A DNA stretch of 64,000 nucleotides from Hyphomicrobiales bacterium (GTDB lineage Bacteria > Pseudomonadota > Alphaproteobacteria > Rhizobiales > Beijerinckiaceae): contig JAIXSM010000027.1 of assembly GCA_027484655.1 (NCBI GenBank), forward strand, positions 186,001 through 250,000, given 5' to 3'. Position 1 is the first letter of the stretch. Each line of letters starts with the position of its first letter. The position numbers and the translations under genes were made by a program. The notes beneath the pieces were generated by a model, which did not search any database, had not been told where the DNA came from, and saw nothing but the letters and a program-made list of their open reading frames with translations. Shown piece after piece: positions 26,664-36,145 of this stretch.

Positions 26664-26688
26664 AAAAAAGGCCGGCGCAAGGCCGGCC
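26664..26688 (-). terminator. Rho-independent terminator after rpmF
   Basis: On the minus strand GGCCGGC (from 26688) pairs with GCCGGCC (ending 26670) around a five-base loop, followed by six T (26664-26669). It ends rpmF transcription and lies just past the stop of the converging Mrr gene. Confidence 0.85.
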
Positions 26689-26713
26689 TACTGGCTGATA
26701 AAGCTAAGCGAAC

Positions 26714-26902
26714 TCAGGCGTCGTTCGACTTCACCTTGAGAACCTGGCGACCGCGGTACATCCCGGTCTTCAGATCGACGTGGTGCGGACGGCGCAGCTC
26801 GCCCGAGTCCTTGTCCTCGACGTACGCTGGAGCGGCGAGGGCGTCGGCGGAACGGCGCATGCCGCGGCGGGAGGGAGAGGTTTTTTTCTTGGGAACTGCC
26901 AT
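26714..26902 (-). CDS. rpmF: 50S ribosomal protein L32
   Basis: A 62-residue ribosomal protein L32. It begins [20 protein letters not shown], the universal L32 start, and ends with the alphaproteobacterial form [20 protein letters not shown]. The four-cysteine zinc ribbon found in some L32 proteins is absent, as is normal in this class. It is monocistronic with its own terminator. Confidence 0.97.
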   Translation of the reverse strand: MAVPKKKTSPSRRGMRRSADALAAPAYVEDKDSGELRRPHHVDLKTGMYRGRQVLKVKSNDA

Positions 26903-27183
26903 GTTCGTCTCCGTGCGGGTGGGCGGGGCGCGCAGGCGTCCATGTCCAGACCCATGGTTCTGTAGGAAATCTGGCTGGGCTCATACACCGAAACGCAGAG
27001 GCTGGCTAGACGCCGACAGCCAGGAACGCGATTCATTTCCGCCTTCCCGGCCGCGAAGCGGATCCCGCGGGCCGTTGTCGGGGTCCATGGCTGGGCGCCT
27101 TGGCTCCCGCTCGGGTTGTCTTAGCCTTGACGCATTTCCTCGTGTGCGGCAATCCGGCATATCCGAGATGCGGGAGGCTGGTT

Positions 27184-28098
27184 GTGTCCGAACGAGATTT
27201 CGCCGCGAGGCTGGCGGCAGTGGGGGCGCAGGTCGAATCCTCTCTGGACGGCCTGCTCGGGGCCGGGGCGCTGGATGGCGAGCACGTGCGTCCCGCGCGG
27301 CTGCTGGCCGCCATGCGTTATGCGGCGCTGGACGGCGGCAAGCGGCTGCGGCCGTTCCTGTTTGTGGAGAGCGCGCGGCTGTTCGGCGCTGACGGCCCTG
27401 GTCTTCTGCGCGCCGCCTGCGCCGTGGAGATGATACATTGCTACTCGCTGGTCCATGATGATCTGCCGGCCATGGACAACGATGATCTGCGGCGCGGAAA
27501 GCCGACCACCCACAAGGCGTTCGACGAGGCGACCGCTATTCTCGCGGGCGACTCCCTCCTCACCTACGCCTTTGATATGATGGCTGATCCCGACACTCAT
27601 CCTGACCCGGCCGTGCGGTGCGACCTCGCGCTGGGCCTCGCCCGCGCTTCCGGGCTTGGCGGCATGGCTGGCGGCCAGATGCTCGATCTCGACGCCGAGA
27701 GCGCCGGCGAGCCCCTCGACCAGGCGTCGATCATTCGACTGCAGGCCATGAAGACCGGGGCGCTGTTGCGCTTTTCCGCCGAGGGCGGGGCGATTTTCGC
27801 GCAGGCCGCCGCAGAGGAGCGCGCCGCGCTCGCGTCTTACGGCCGCGCTCTGGGCGCAGCGTTCCAGATCGCTGACGATATTCTCGACGCGGAGGGCGAC
27901 GAGGCGGCCATGGGCAAGCGCGTCGCCAAGGACGCGGACCGCAACAAGGGCACCCTCGTCGCCATTCTGGGGCTTGAAGCCGCCCGCACGCGCAGGGACG
28001 CGCTCGTTGAAGAGGCCGCCGCCGCGCTGGCGCGATTTGGAGACAGGGCCGCGACGCTTGTCGCGGCGGCCCGCTTCACCGCCGCCCGTTCAAGCTGA
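27184..28098 (+). CDS. ispA: Farnesyl diphosphate synthase (polyprenyl synthetase)
   Basis: IspA condenses dimethylallyl and isopentenyl diphosphates to geranyl and farnesyl diphosphate. The 304-residue protein has GGKRLRPFL, the first aspartate-rich motif HDDLPAMDNDDLRRG (DDLPAMD at 92-98) and the second QIADDILDAEGD. The residues before the first motif (small/Ser-type side) fit a short-chain synthase. The GTG at 27184 is chosen because GGGAGG lies seven bases upstream and gives the standard length. The last nine bases overlap the converging xerD. Downstream-of-ispG enzymology is thus present in the same window. Confidence 0.92.
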   Translation: MSERDFAARLAAVGAQVESSLDGLLGAGALDGEHVRPARLLAAMRYAALDGGKRLRPFLFVESARLFGADGPGLLRAACAVEMIHCYSLVHDDLPAMDNDDLRRGKPTTHKAFDEATAILAGDSLLTYAFDMMADPDTHPDPAVRCDLALGLARASGLGGMAGGQMLDLDAESAGEPLDQASIIRLQAMKTGALLRFSAEGGAIFAQAAAEERAALASYGRALGAAFQIADDILDAEGDEAAMGKRVAKDADRNKGTLVAILGLEAARTRRDALVEEAAAALARFGDRAATLVAAARFTAARSS

Positions 28099-29037
28099 GC
28101 GGGTTTTCTGCGACAGCGGGTGCAGGTCGCGCACCATGGCCTTCACCCGCTCATCGAGCACGTGGGTGTAAATCTGGGTGGTGGAGACGTCCGCGTGGCC
28201 CAGCAACTCCTGCACCACGCGCAGGTCGGCGCCATTTTGCAGCAGGTGGCTCGCAAAGGCGTGGCGCATCACGTGGGGGCTGATCCGGTCTGCGGCGATC
28301 CCCGCGCCTGCCGCGACGGTCTTCAGGTCGCGGGCGAACGCCTGCCGTGTGAGCCGTCCGCTCTCGCCATCGGAGGGAAAGAGCCACTGGGTCGCCGCAA
28401 GCCCCGGGGCATGCAGCGCCAGCAGCTCCATGTAGCGCCGCATGGCGGAAACCGCGCGGGGCGACAACGGCACGATGCGCTCGCGCCCGCCCTTGCCGCG
28501 AATGGTGAGATAGGGCTCCCGTGTGTGGGCGGCCCGGCGCGGCAGCGCCAGCAGTTCAGAGACGCGCAGTCCGGTTGCGTAGAGCGTCTCCAGCAGGCAA
28601 GCCATGCGCGCCGCGCGCGCCCGCTCGCCTGTCGGCCTGCCTTCATCATCGATCCCTTCGGATGCGACGGCGAGCAGCCGGTCGATATCATCCATCGTGA
28701 GCACCTTCGGCAGGGGCCGGCCCTGTCGCGGTCCTTCCACAATGGTGCTGGGGTCGTCGCCCCGCCGCCCCTCGCTGTAGAGGAACTTGTGGAACTGGCG
28801 CACACACGAAAGTTTTCGCGCCGCGGATGAGGCTTTCAGGCCGCGCGCGTCGAGGCTGGCCAGAAATTCCTCCACGTTCCCCGTCGTCGCCGACAGGGGC
28901 GTCTGGCCGCACGTGGCCAGAAATCCGAGATAATCTTCGAGGTCCCGGCGATAGGCGTCCAGTGTGTTGCGGGCGGCGCCGCGCTCGGCCGCGATCATGT
29001 CGAGGAAGAGCGCCGCCAGTCCGCTTGCACTGGTCAT
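28090..29037 (-). CDS. xerD: Site-specific tyrosine recombinase XerD
   Basis: XerD, which with XerC resolves chromosome dimers at dif. The 315-residue protein has an N-terminal SAM-like domain (FLDMIAAERGAARNTLDAYRRDLEDYLGFL) and a catalytic domain with ATGLRVSEL (first Arg), HVMRHAFASHLL (HxxR), LLGHADVSTTQIYTH (His and nucleophile Tyr). KGGRERIVPL carries the catalytic Lys. It is the housekeeping enzyme by its conserved place next to aroK/aroB rather than an integrase of a mobile element. It lies five bases after a small membrane-protein gene and is probably cotranscribed with it. Confidence 0.94.
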   Translation of the reverse strand: MTSASGLAALFLDMIAAERGAARNTLDAYRRDLEDYLGFLATCGQTPLSATTGNVEEFLASLDARGLKASSAARKLSCVRQFHKFLYSEGRRGDDPSTIVEGPRQGRPLPKVLTMDDIDRLLAVASEGIDDEGRPTGERARAARMACLLETLYATGLRVSELLALPRRAAHTREPYLTIRGKGGRERIVPLSPRAVSAMRRYMELLALHAPGLAATQWLFPSDGESGRLTRQAFARDLKTVAAGAGIAADRISPHVMRHAFASHLLQNGADLRVVQELLGHADVSTTQIYTHVLDERVKAMVRDLHPLSQKTRSA

Positions 29038-29042
29038 GGGGC

Positions 29043-29186
29043 CTACTTGTTGAGGCGGTTGGCCGGAATCGGCGTGGACATCTCCCGTTGCTCGGGCTCC
29101 ACATAGCTGACGAGGGCGAACATGCCGATCCACACCGTTCCGGCGATGACCCCGATCAGGACGAGAAAGCGAATCAGACTGGGCAC
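29043..29186 (-). CDS. Short membrane protein upstream of xerD
   Basis: A 47-codon-long gene (GTG start at 29186, AAGGAG eight bases upstream, TAG stop at 29043-29045) encoding one hydrophobic helix, VLIGVIAGTVWIGMFALVSYV, then a polar tail ending PIPANRLNK. It starts just over 100 bases from aroKB on the other strand and ends five bases before xerD. Comparable short proteins with an EP-x-R-E-M element sit upstream of xerD in other Hyphomicrobiales as I recall; function unknown. The tight spacing, good ribosome binding site and helix make it more than a chance frame. Confidence 0.72.
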   Translation of the reverse strand: MPSLIRFLVLIGVIAGTVWIGMFALVSYVEPEQREMSTPIPANRLNK

Positions 29187-29296
29187 TGGTCGATCTCCTT
29201 GCGATCTTTATGCCTGATAGGCGCGTCACGTCCAAGTTCGGGAGCAACAGGACGCGGCGCCTTTAAACCGGGCGCTGCGCCGTGGTACATGGCGCT

Positions 29297-31045
29297 ATGG
29301 AAGCGACCGAAGAGCATCACGAGCACGCCCGCTCGATTCGCCCGGGCGAAGGGGGCGCGGACCCGCGCGTCGCAGCCCTGCTGCGCCGACTCGGCGGGCG
29401 CTCGATCGTGCTCGTCGGCATGATGGGCTCGGGCAAGACCTCTGTCGGTCGTCGGTTTGCGGCTCGGCTCGGCCTCGACTTCGCGGATGCGGACGCGGAA
29501 ATTGAGGCCGCCGCGGGTATGACCGTGCCCGAGATCTTCGCCAAGCATGGCGAAGCCTACTTCCGGGACGGCGAGCGCAGGGTCGTCGCCCGGCTGCTCG
29601 ATGAGCGCCAGCGCGTGCTCGCCACCGGCGGCGGCGCATTCATGTCGCAACAGACGCGTGAGCGCATCGCCGCGCAGGGCGTTTCCGTGTGGCTGAAGGC
29701 CGATCTGGACGTACTGCTGCGCCGGGTGCGCAAGCGCAGCAACCGGCCGCTCCTCGCCAACGTGGATGCGGAGGAAACACTGCGCCGGCTCATGGCCGAG
29801 CGCTATCCCGTCTATGCGCAAGCCGATTTCACGGTGATTTCCCGAGAAGGTCCCCACGAGGCTGTGGTGGAAAGCATCGTCAACACGCTGGAGGCAGGAC
29901 TTCCCGGCGTTGCGCGGCTCGCGTCGCCCGCGCCGAGCGCCTGCGTGCGCGTGGAGCTGGCGGATCGCGCCTACGACATTCTCATAGGTCCTGACCTGAT
30001 CGGCGCCGCCGGCGATCACATCGCGCAAGTGGCCCCCGGGGCCGCCTGCGCCATCGTCACCGACGCCAATGTGGCCCAGGCGCATCTGCCGGCCCTTCAG
30101 GCGAGCCTTGAGCGCGCCGGCATTCGACACGCGACCATCGTTGTGGATCCGGGCGAGGCCTCGAAGTCGTGGGGGACGTTCGCGCGGGTGTGCGACGCGA
30201 TCATCGCCGCGCGCATGGAGCGCAAGGACGTGGTCGTCGCGCTGGGCGGCGGCGTGGTGGGCGATCTCGCCGGCTTTGCTGCCTCCGCCATTCGCCGTGG
30301 CATGGACTTCGTGCAGATTCCCACAAGCCTGCTCGCCCAGGTGGATTCGTCGGTGGGCGGGAAGACCGCAATCAACTCCGAGCACGGCAAGAACCTGATC
30401 GGGGCGTTCTACCAGCCCTCCCTTGTCCTCGCCGACACGTCGGCGCTGGCGAGCCTGCCCGAGCGGGAGTTTCGCGCAGGCTACGCCGAGGTGGCGAAGT
30501 ACGGCGTCATTGACGACGCACCGTTCTTCGCGTGGCTGGAGCGCAATTGGCGCGGCGTGTTCGCGCGCGGCCCGGAACTTACGGAAGCCATTCGCAAGAG
30601 CTGCGCCTCGAAGGCCGCCGTGGTGGCGCGCGACGAGACCGAGCAGGGCGATCGCGCGCTGCTCAATCTCGGCCACACGTTTGGGCACGCGCTGGAAAGC
30701 CTTACCCATTATGATGGTTCGCGCCTCGTGCATGGCGAGGGCGTGGCGATCGGGCTCGCCTGCGCCATGCGCTTTTCCGCCAGGCTCGGGCACTGCAGCG
30801 CAGCCGATGCGACGCGGGTTGCGGCGCACCTGCGCGAGGTGGGCATGCCCACCCGCATCGGCCACATCGCGGGCTGGAACGCCGGCGCGGATGAAATTCT
30901 TGAGGCCATGTATCAGGACAAGAAGGTCTCGCGCGGCGCGCTGACGTTCATCCTCGCGCGCGGCGTTGGGCAAAGCTTCATCGCCCGCGGCGTGCCCGGC
31001 GACGCCGTGCGCGCATTTCTGGAAGAAGAGCTGGCGGGGGGGTGA
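29297..31045 (+). CDS. aroKB: Bifunctional shikimate kinase / 3-dehydroquinate synthase
   Basis: A 582-residue fusion of two shikimate-pathway enzymes. Residues about 30-200 are AroK, with the Walker A loop GMMGSGKTS (41-49), FADADAEIE, FRDGERRV and ATGGGAFM. After a short linker, residues about 210-580 are AroB, with VALGGGVVGDLAGFAAS, QIPTSLLAQVDSSVGGKTAIN, and zinc ligands in AGYAEVAKYGVI, NLGHTFGHALE and HGEGVAIG. In most bacteria these are two adjacent genes; here they are one frame with no internal stop or start signal. The start at 29297 lacks a strong ribosome binding site; GTG 29282 is an alternative. Confidence 0.95.
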   Translation: MEATEEHHEHARSIRPGEGGADPRVAALLRRLGGRSIVLVGMMGSGKTSVGRRFAARLGLDFADADAEIEAAAGMTVPEIFAKHGEAYFRDGERRVVARLLDERQRVLATGGGAFMSQQTRERIAAQGVSVWLKADLDVLLRRVRKRSNRPLLANVDAEETLRRLMAERYPVYAQADFTVISREGPHEAVVESIVNTLEAGLPGVARLASPAPSACVRVELADRAYDILIGPDLIGAAGDHIAQVAPGAACAIVTDANVAQAHLPALQASLERAGIRHATIVVDPGEASKSWGTFARVCDAIIAARMERKDVVVALGGGVVGDLAGFAASAIRRGMDFVQIPTSLLAQVDSSVGGKTAINSEHGKNLIGAFYQPSLVLADTSALASLPEREFRAGYAEVAKYGVIDDAPFFAWLERNWRGVFARGPELTEAIRKSCASKAAVVARDETEQGDRALLNLGHTFGHALESLTHYDGSRLVHGEGVAIGLACAMRFSARLGHCSAADATRVAAHLREVGMPTRIGHIAGWNAGADEILEAMYQDKKVSRGALTFILARGVGQSFIARGVPGDAVRAFLEEELAGG

Positions 31046-31054
31046 GCGCCAACT

Positions 31055-31078
31055 TGGACCGCGCGCGTCCTCGCGCGC
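31055..31078. repeat. Copy 1 of a GC-rich intergenic repeat
   Basis: TGGACCGCGCGCGTCCTCGCGCGC occurs here and again at 31204-31227, 149 bases on. It lies just after the aroKB stop and can fold on itself (GCGCGCG arms). Confidence 0.7.
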
Positions 31079-31203
31079 ATGGCGCCTGCCACATCCCTGG
31101 ACGCCGAAGGCGATCCGGGGCCTAGGGGCCGCCGCTGTAGCCCTGCGGCTCTGGTTCCCGGGCTTGCGCTCACGCGCGCCCCGGGAAAGTGGAGCGTGAG
31201 ATC

Positions 31204-31259
31204 TGGACCGCGCGCGTCCTCGCGCGCTGGTTTGTGCGGGCGAGGACGCCCGCGGTCCA
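31204..31259. repeat. Copy 2 of the GC-rich repeat within a long inverted repeat
   Basis: The second copy (31204-31227) is followed by its inverted partner GCGAGGACGCCCGCGGTCCA (31240-31259), which pairs with 31204-31223 with one mismatch. The 56-base element makes a strong hairpin between aroKB and the converging exporter gene. Sequences built on GGACCGCGGGCGTCCTCGC recur between genes in many Hyphomicrobiales. Confidence 0.7.
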
Positions 31260-31276
31260 TCGAGGGATGCGCCCCC

Positions 31277-33061
31277 TCACCTTGCAGCCGAGATCCCTTC
31301 CTTGGCCACGGCATCCGCCATGAACTGGGCGCGGGCGAGAGCCGCGAAGCGCCCGTCCAGCGCCACCAGCTCCTCGAATGTGCCGGTCTCGACGATACGC
31401 CCCTGATCGAACACAAAGATGCGGTCCGCGTTGCGGATGGTGGCCAGCCGGTGTGCGATCACGAAGGTGGTGCGCCCCTGTGTGGCGGCGTCCAGCGCGG
31501 CTTGCAGCAGGCGCTCGGTCGTGGCGTCGAGCGCGCTGGTCGCCTCGTCGAAGATGAGGATTGGCGGATCCTTCAGCAGCGCGCGGGCGATGGAGACGCG
31601 CTGGCGCTCGCCCCCTGACAGGGTGCGGCCGCGCTCGCCCACCACCGTTTGCAGGCCGTCGGGCTGGCGGGAGATGAACTCCTTGGCCTGCGCACGCTCC
31701 AGCGCCGCATCGACCTCCTCGGTCGTCGCGTCCGGCTTGCCCACGCGCAGGTTCTCCTCGACCGAGCGGGCGAACAGCATCGGCTCCTGGAACACGACGC
31801 CGATGTTGCGACGAAGCGAAACCAGGCTCATGTCGCGAATATCGACGCCGTCGATGACGATGCGCCCCCCGTTGGGGTCGAACACGCGGTGGAGGAGGCC
31901 GAGCGTCGTCGACTTGCCGGAGCCTGTAGCCCCAACAAGCGCCACGGTCTCGCCCGGCTTCACCGTGAACGACACGTCCGTGATCGCGTTGCGGCGGTTG
32001 TCATAGGAGAACGTGACGTTTTCGAACGACACCTGGCCCGTGAGGCGACCCGCGTCGCGGGCGCTCGGCAGGTCGCGCACGCCGGGCTGCGAATCGACCA
32101 CGTCGAAGAACTCGCGCAGCTTCGGCGCCAGCATGAACAGCCAGTTGGCGAAGGTGACGGTGGCCTCGAGGCGGCCGATCAGCAGCGCCGCGAAGTTCAT
32201 GAACGTGACGATCTCGCCGATGGTGGCGAGCCCCTTCGTGAACAGCCACGCGCCGACGATGAAGATCGACAGGATGGTGAGTGTGGCCGATGTGCGCGCG
32301 GCGACTGTGGCGAGCGCCCACCACGACAACACCGGCATCTGGGCGCGCAGAAGATCCTCCGAGATGCGCCTCAGGGACACCGCCTCGGCCTCGACGCGCG
32401 TAAAACTCTGGATGATCGCGATGTTGCCCAGCGCGTCCGAGGCGCGCTCCGCGAGGTCTGTATGGTAGGTCTCGACCTTGCCTTGCAGGCTCTCCGTGTG
32501 GTGGAACACGTAAGCCGTGATGGCGCCGAACACCACCACCAGCACGATGAGCAGCGCAGCGAGCCGCCAGTTGATAAAAAGCGTCAGCGGCAGCAGCACG
32601 AACAGCGATACGAACGACGCGCAATGCTCGCGCAGGAACGAGAGCCACACGCTCGACATGCCGCTGGAGCCGTCGAGCATCGTCTTCAGAAGCCGGCCCG
32701 AATGGACGCCGGTGTGGAAGCCCAGCGGCAGGTGCAGCACGTGCTCGAAGAACTGGCTCATCACCCGCAGGCGGCCCCGATGGGAGAGCCGGTCCGCATG
32801 CAGCGCCACCATGACGGACGCGAGGATGGTGAATACGCCGAACGCGATCCAAGCGTATATGAGGACCGACAGGTCCGCCCATGACACATTGGCCGGATTT
32901 CCGGCCGATTTCGTCAGGGTGTCGATGATGCGGCCGAAGAGAATGGGCTCCGCGAAGGCGGCGACAGCAAGCGCCAGATTGGCGAGCACCAGCATGATGG
33001 CGAGCCGCTTCTCGCTGCCAAGCATGGCGAGCACGCGAACGTAGATGCGCAGGATGTTCAT
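31277..33061 (-). CDS. ndvA: Cyclic beta-1,2-glucan ABC exporter (NdvA/ChvA type)
   Basis: A 594-residue half-transporter with an N-terminal six-helix exporter domain (residues about 15-310) and a C-terminal ATPase with Walker A GATGSGKST, signature LSGGERQR and Walker B ILIFDEATSALD. The N-terminal MNILRIYVRVLAMLGSEKR, HSGRLLKTMLDG and VGERGRTLSGGERQRVSIARALLKDPPIL are close to NdvA/ChvA, which exports cyclic beta-1,2-glucan to the periplasm for osmoadaptation and host interaction. The glucan synthase gene ndvB/chvB is not in the window. The related LptB/MsbA-like exporters are the alternative. Transcribed alone. Confidence 0.85.
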   Translation of the reverse strand: MNILRIYVRVLAMLGSEKRLAIMLVLANLALAVAAFAEPILFGRIIDTLTKSAGNPANVSWADLSVLIYAWIAFGVFTILASVMVALHADRLSHRGRLRVMSQFFEHVLHLPLGFHTGVHSGRLLKTMLDGSSGMSSVWLSFLREHCASFVSLFVLLPLTLFINWRLAALLIVLVVVFGAITAYVFHHTESLQGKVETYHTDLAERASDALGNIAIIQSFTRVEAEAVSLRRISEDLLRAQMPVLSWWALATVAARTSATLTILSIFIVGAWLFTKGLATIGEIVTFMNFAALLIGRLEATVTFANWLFMLAPKLREFFDVVDSQPGVRDLPSARDAGRLTGQVSFENVTFSYDNRRNAITDVSFTVKPGETVALVGATGSGKSTTLGLLHRVFDPNGGRIVIDGVDIRDMSLVSLRRNIGVVFQEPMLFARSVEENLRVGKPDATTEEVDAALERAQAKEFISRQPDGLQTVVGERGRTLSGGERQRVSIARALLKDPPILIFDEATSALDATTERLLQAALDAATQGRTTFVIAHRLATIRNADRIFVFDQGRIVETGTFEELVALDGRFAALARAQFMADAVAKEGISAAR

Positions 33062-33291
33062 GTCGCCGCTCTTGTCCCTGAGGCCTGCGCCCGGACGCTG
33101 GCCTCTACTGCGTATAGTCCAGTCGCGTCGCCCGCGCCAACCGGCTCGCGCACGAATCCCGCCGGGACAGGCGTCGCCGCTCGGCGGAAAGTTGGGCGCC
33201 AGGGGCGCCGTTTCCGGGCACAAACGGCTTGGTTTCTCCCCTATGCGCCGCTAAACACGACATAACGTTCACGGTCCAAAGGCGCCGCCCC

Positions 33292-33993
33292 ATGAACAAG
33301 GTGTATCCCGACGCCCGTTCCGCTCTCGAAGGCGTTATCCGCGACGGCATGACCATCATGTCCGGCGGCTTCGGCCTGTGCGGCATTCCCGAGGCGCTCG
33401 CCGACGCGATCCTCGAATCGGGAGCCCGGAACCTGACGGTCATCTCGAACAACGCCGGCGTCGACGGCATCGGGCTGGGCAAGCTGCTCGCCACCCGCCA
33501 GATCAAGAAGATGATCTCGTCCTATGTGGGCGAGAACAAGATCTTCGCCCAGCAGTATCTGGCCGGCGAGCTGGAGCTTGAATTCACACCGCAAGGCACG
33601 CTCTCCGAGCGCATCCGCGCCGGGGGCGCGGGCATTCCGGCCTTCTTCACGAAGACGGGCGTGGGCACGATCATCGCCGAGGGCAAGGAGGTGCGCGAGT
33701 TCGACGGCGAGAAGTACGTCATGGAGCGCGCGCTGACCGCTGACATCTCCATCGTCCACGCCTGGAAGGCGGACACGGAGGGCAACCTCGTCTACCGGAA
33801 GACAGCGCGGAATTTCAATCCGATGATGGCTACCGCCGGGCGTATCACCATAGCCGAGGTTGAGCACATCGTGCCAGCGGGCTCCATCGATCCAGATCAT
33901 ATCCATACCCCGGGCATCTACGTGAACCGGATCGTGCACGTACCCGACGCGCCGAAGCGGATCGAGTTCCGCACCACCCGTCCACGCGCCTGA
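33292..33993 (+). CDS. scoA: 3-oxoacid CoA-transferase subunit A
   Basis: Subunit A (233 residues) of succinyl-CoA:3-ketoacid CoA-transferase, which activates acetoacetate by moving CoA from succinyl-CoA. [36 protein letters not shown] and the [15 protein letters not shown] segment are canonical, as is [14 protein letters not shown]. It is the first gene of a pair; subunit B follows after 16 bases. ATG 33292 matches the family start; the open frame upstream has no similarity. With bdhA it completes 3-hydroxybutyrate use. Confidence 0.95.
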   Translation: MNKVYPDARSALEGVIRDGMTIMSGGFGLCGIPEALADAILESGARNLTVISNNAGVDGIGLGKLLATRQIKKMISSYVGENKIFAQQYLAGELELEFTPQGTLSERIRAGGAGIPAFFTKTGVGTIIAEGKEVREFDGEKYVMERALTADISIVHAWKADTEGNLVYRKTARNFNPMMATAGRITIAEVEHIVPAGSIDPDHIHTPGIYVNRIVHVPDAPKRIEFRTTRPRA

Positions 33994-34009
33994 GCCGCAG
34001 GAGACACCC

Positions 34010-34660
<651 letters not shown>

Positions 34661-34723
34661 CGTGTTGCGCGTGGCGCGTGGAAGGCTGCGCGCGCTGGCG
34701 CTGGCTTTATCGCGCAAGGCATT

Positions 34724-34756
34724 CCGATCCTCGCTTCACTCCGGTCGGATTGCGCT
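34724..34756. repeat. Dispersed palindromic repeat, copy A
   Basis: The 33 bases CCGATCCTCGCTTCACTCCG... ending GGATTGCGCT match, at 31 of 33 positions, the reverse complement of 57710-57742. It lies between scoB and the dienelactone hydrolase gene. The unit is an REP-like element with an imperfect hairpin. Confidence 0.75.
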
Positions 34757-34792
34757 CTAGCATCCGCCCGGATCAACAACCGGGAGGAACGG

Positions 34793-35557
34793 ATGTCCTA
34801 TCTAGGCATGGTGACGAAAATTGTCTCTTTCGACGCCCATGGCGGCGCGAGGGGCCAAGCCTACTACGCTGAGCCCGCGACGTCGCAGAAGGTCGGCGGC
34901 GTGGTGCTCATCCACCACATGCCCGGCTGGGACGACTGGACCCAGGAAGCGGCCCGCAAGCTCGCCCACCACGGTTTTGCCTGCATCGCCCCGCATCTCT
35001 ATTGCCGCGAACTGCCAGGCTCGCCTGACGATTGCTCGGCGCGCGCGCGGGCCAAGGGCGGCGTCTCCGACGATCAGGTGATGGGCGACGTGGAAGGCGC
35101 CATGGCGTTTTTGCGCGCGCAGGGCGTCTCCAACGGCAAGGTGGCGGTGATGGGCTTCTGCTCCGGGGGCCGGCAGGCGTATCTCGCCGGCTGCCGTCTC
35201 GAGGGCCTCGACGCCGTGGTGGACTGCTGGGGCGGCAACGTGGTCGTTGACGATCCGGCTGACCTCACGCCCGAGCGTCCCGTCGCGCCGATTGATCTCA
35301 CGAAAAACCTCACCGCGCCGCTCATCGGCATTTTTGGCAACGAGGACAAGCGGCCGAGCCCCGATCAGGTCAACCGCACCGAGCAGGTGCTCAAAGATCT
35401 GGGCAAGACGTACGAATTCCACCGCTTCGATGGCGTGGGCCATGGCTTCTTCGCCTCCGAGCGACCCGCTTACAAGCCGGAGCAGGCGACGGAAGGCTGG
35501 AAGCGGGTCTATGCGTTCCTCGACACGCACATTGGGCCGCGCGCGAAAGCGGAGTGA
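34793..35557 (+). CDS. Dienelactone hydrolase family protein
   Basis: A 254-residue alpha/beta hydrolase of the dienelactone hydrolase family. The nucleophile is Cys123 in MGFCSGGRQA, the acid probably Asp184 (GNEDKRPSPD), and the base His217 (GVGHGFF). VVLIHHMPGWDDWTQEAARKLAHHGF matches the N-terminal strand and oxyanion region. Classical members open dienelactone in chlorocatechol degradation, but many homologues act on other esters or lactones, so the substrate is open. CGGGAGGA precedes the ATG. It may be cotranscribed with the DUF6295 gene 85 bases downstream. Confidence 0.9.
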   Translation: MSYLGMVTKIVSFDAHGGARGQAYYAEPATSQKVGGVVLIHHMPGWDDWTQEAARKLAHHGFACIAPHLYCRELPGSPDDCSARARAKGGVSDDQVMGDVEGAMAFLRAQGVSNGKVAVMGFCSGGRQAYLAGCRLEGLDAVVDCWGGNVVVDDPADLTPERPVAPIDLTKNLTAPLIGIFGNEDKRPSPDQVNRTEQVLKDLGKTYEFHRFDGVGHGFFASERPAYKPEQATEGWKRVYAFLDTHIGPRAKAE

Positions 35558-35642
35558 GGCTGCTCACGCCGCAACGTCATGGCCGGGCGCGACCCGGCCA
35601 TCCACGTTGCAGATGTTTTCGAATTGGTCGGGAGCGCCAGAC

Positions 35643-35945
35643 ATGTGCTCGTATATCCTGGAGAAAATCCGCCTGTTCGGCAGCGCCAAGGGCGGCGATG
35701 CGTGGCGGCGCGTGGACACCGCGCACGTCTATTTCGACCATCCGTTCGACGCGCCGCTCGATCACGCGCTCTCCATCGATTTCCTCAACGAGGCTGCCGG
35801 CGCCCGTGAGCGCGTGGCGGTGGAGCTGTCGGCGGAATCTGCCCGCGCGCTGGCCCACGCGATCCTCGCCGCAGTGGAGCGCGGCGAGAAGGAGCATGGG
35901 GAGTTGCCTGCGACCATCGCGCCCGAGGGGATGTTCCATTATTGA
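35643..35945 (+). CDS. DUF6295 family protein
   Basis: A 100-residue soluble protein beginning MCSYILEKIRLFGSAKGGDAWRRVDTAHVYFDHPFDAPLDHALSIDF and ending APEGMFHY. This matches the DUF6295 pattern as I recall it, a short family of unknown function often found near catabolic hydrolases. A GGGAG lies about ten bases before the ATG. It closes the high-GC left part of the window; AT-richer DNA follows. Confidence 0.7.
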   Translation: MCSYILEKIRLFGSAKGGDAWRRVDTAHVYFDHPFDAPLDHALSIDFLNEAAGARERVAVELSAESARALAHAILAAVERGEKEHGELPATIAPEGMFHY

Positions 35946-36111
35946 GACAAGCGACTTAAGGCTACTCGTCGGCCTTGAGTTCTTCACATGAACTGCGCAG
36001 CGCCATTGTTCGCTTCAACAAGTGTTCCAAGTACATGGGCAATTCACCGAGTACAATAAATGCCTCATGTGAACTGCCCGCGAGCTCCTTGAAAAGTGGA
36101 TGTCGCTTTAT

Positions 36112-36139
36112 TTGATTTAGATGAAACTGCAATTATAAA
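36112..36139 (+). promoter_or_regulatory. Sigma-70-like promoter for a candidate small RNA
   Basis: TTGATT (36112-36117), a 16-base spacer and TATAAA (36134-36139) resemble a housekeeping promoter, unusual in such clarity for this genome. Transcription would start near 36,146. No coding sequence begins downstream on this strand before the terminator at 36,235-36,267. Confidence 0.5.
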
Positions 36140-36145
36140 TTTACA

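Noticed and set aside
28090-29247. XerD as a phage or island integrase
   Set aside because: Sequence and its position beside aroKB fit the housekeeping recombinase, and no other mobile genes adjoin it.
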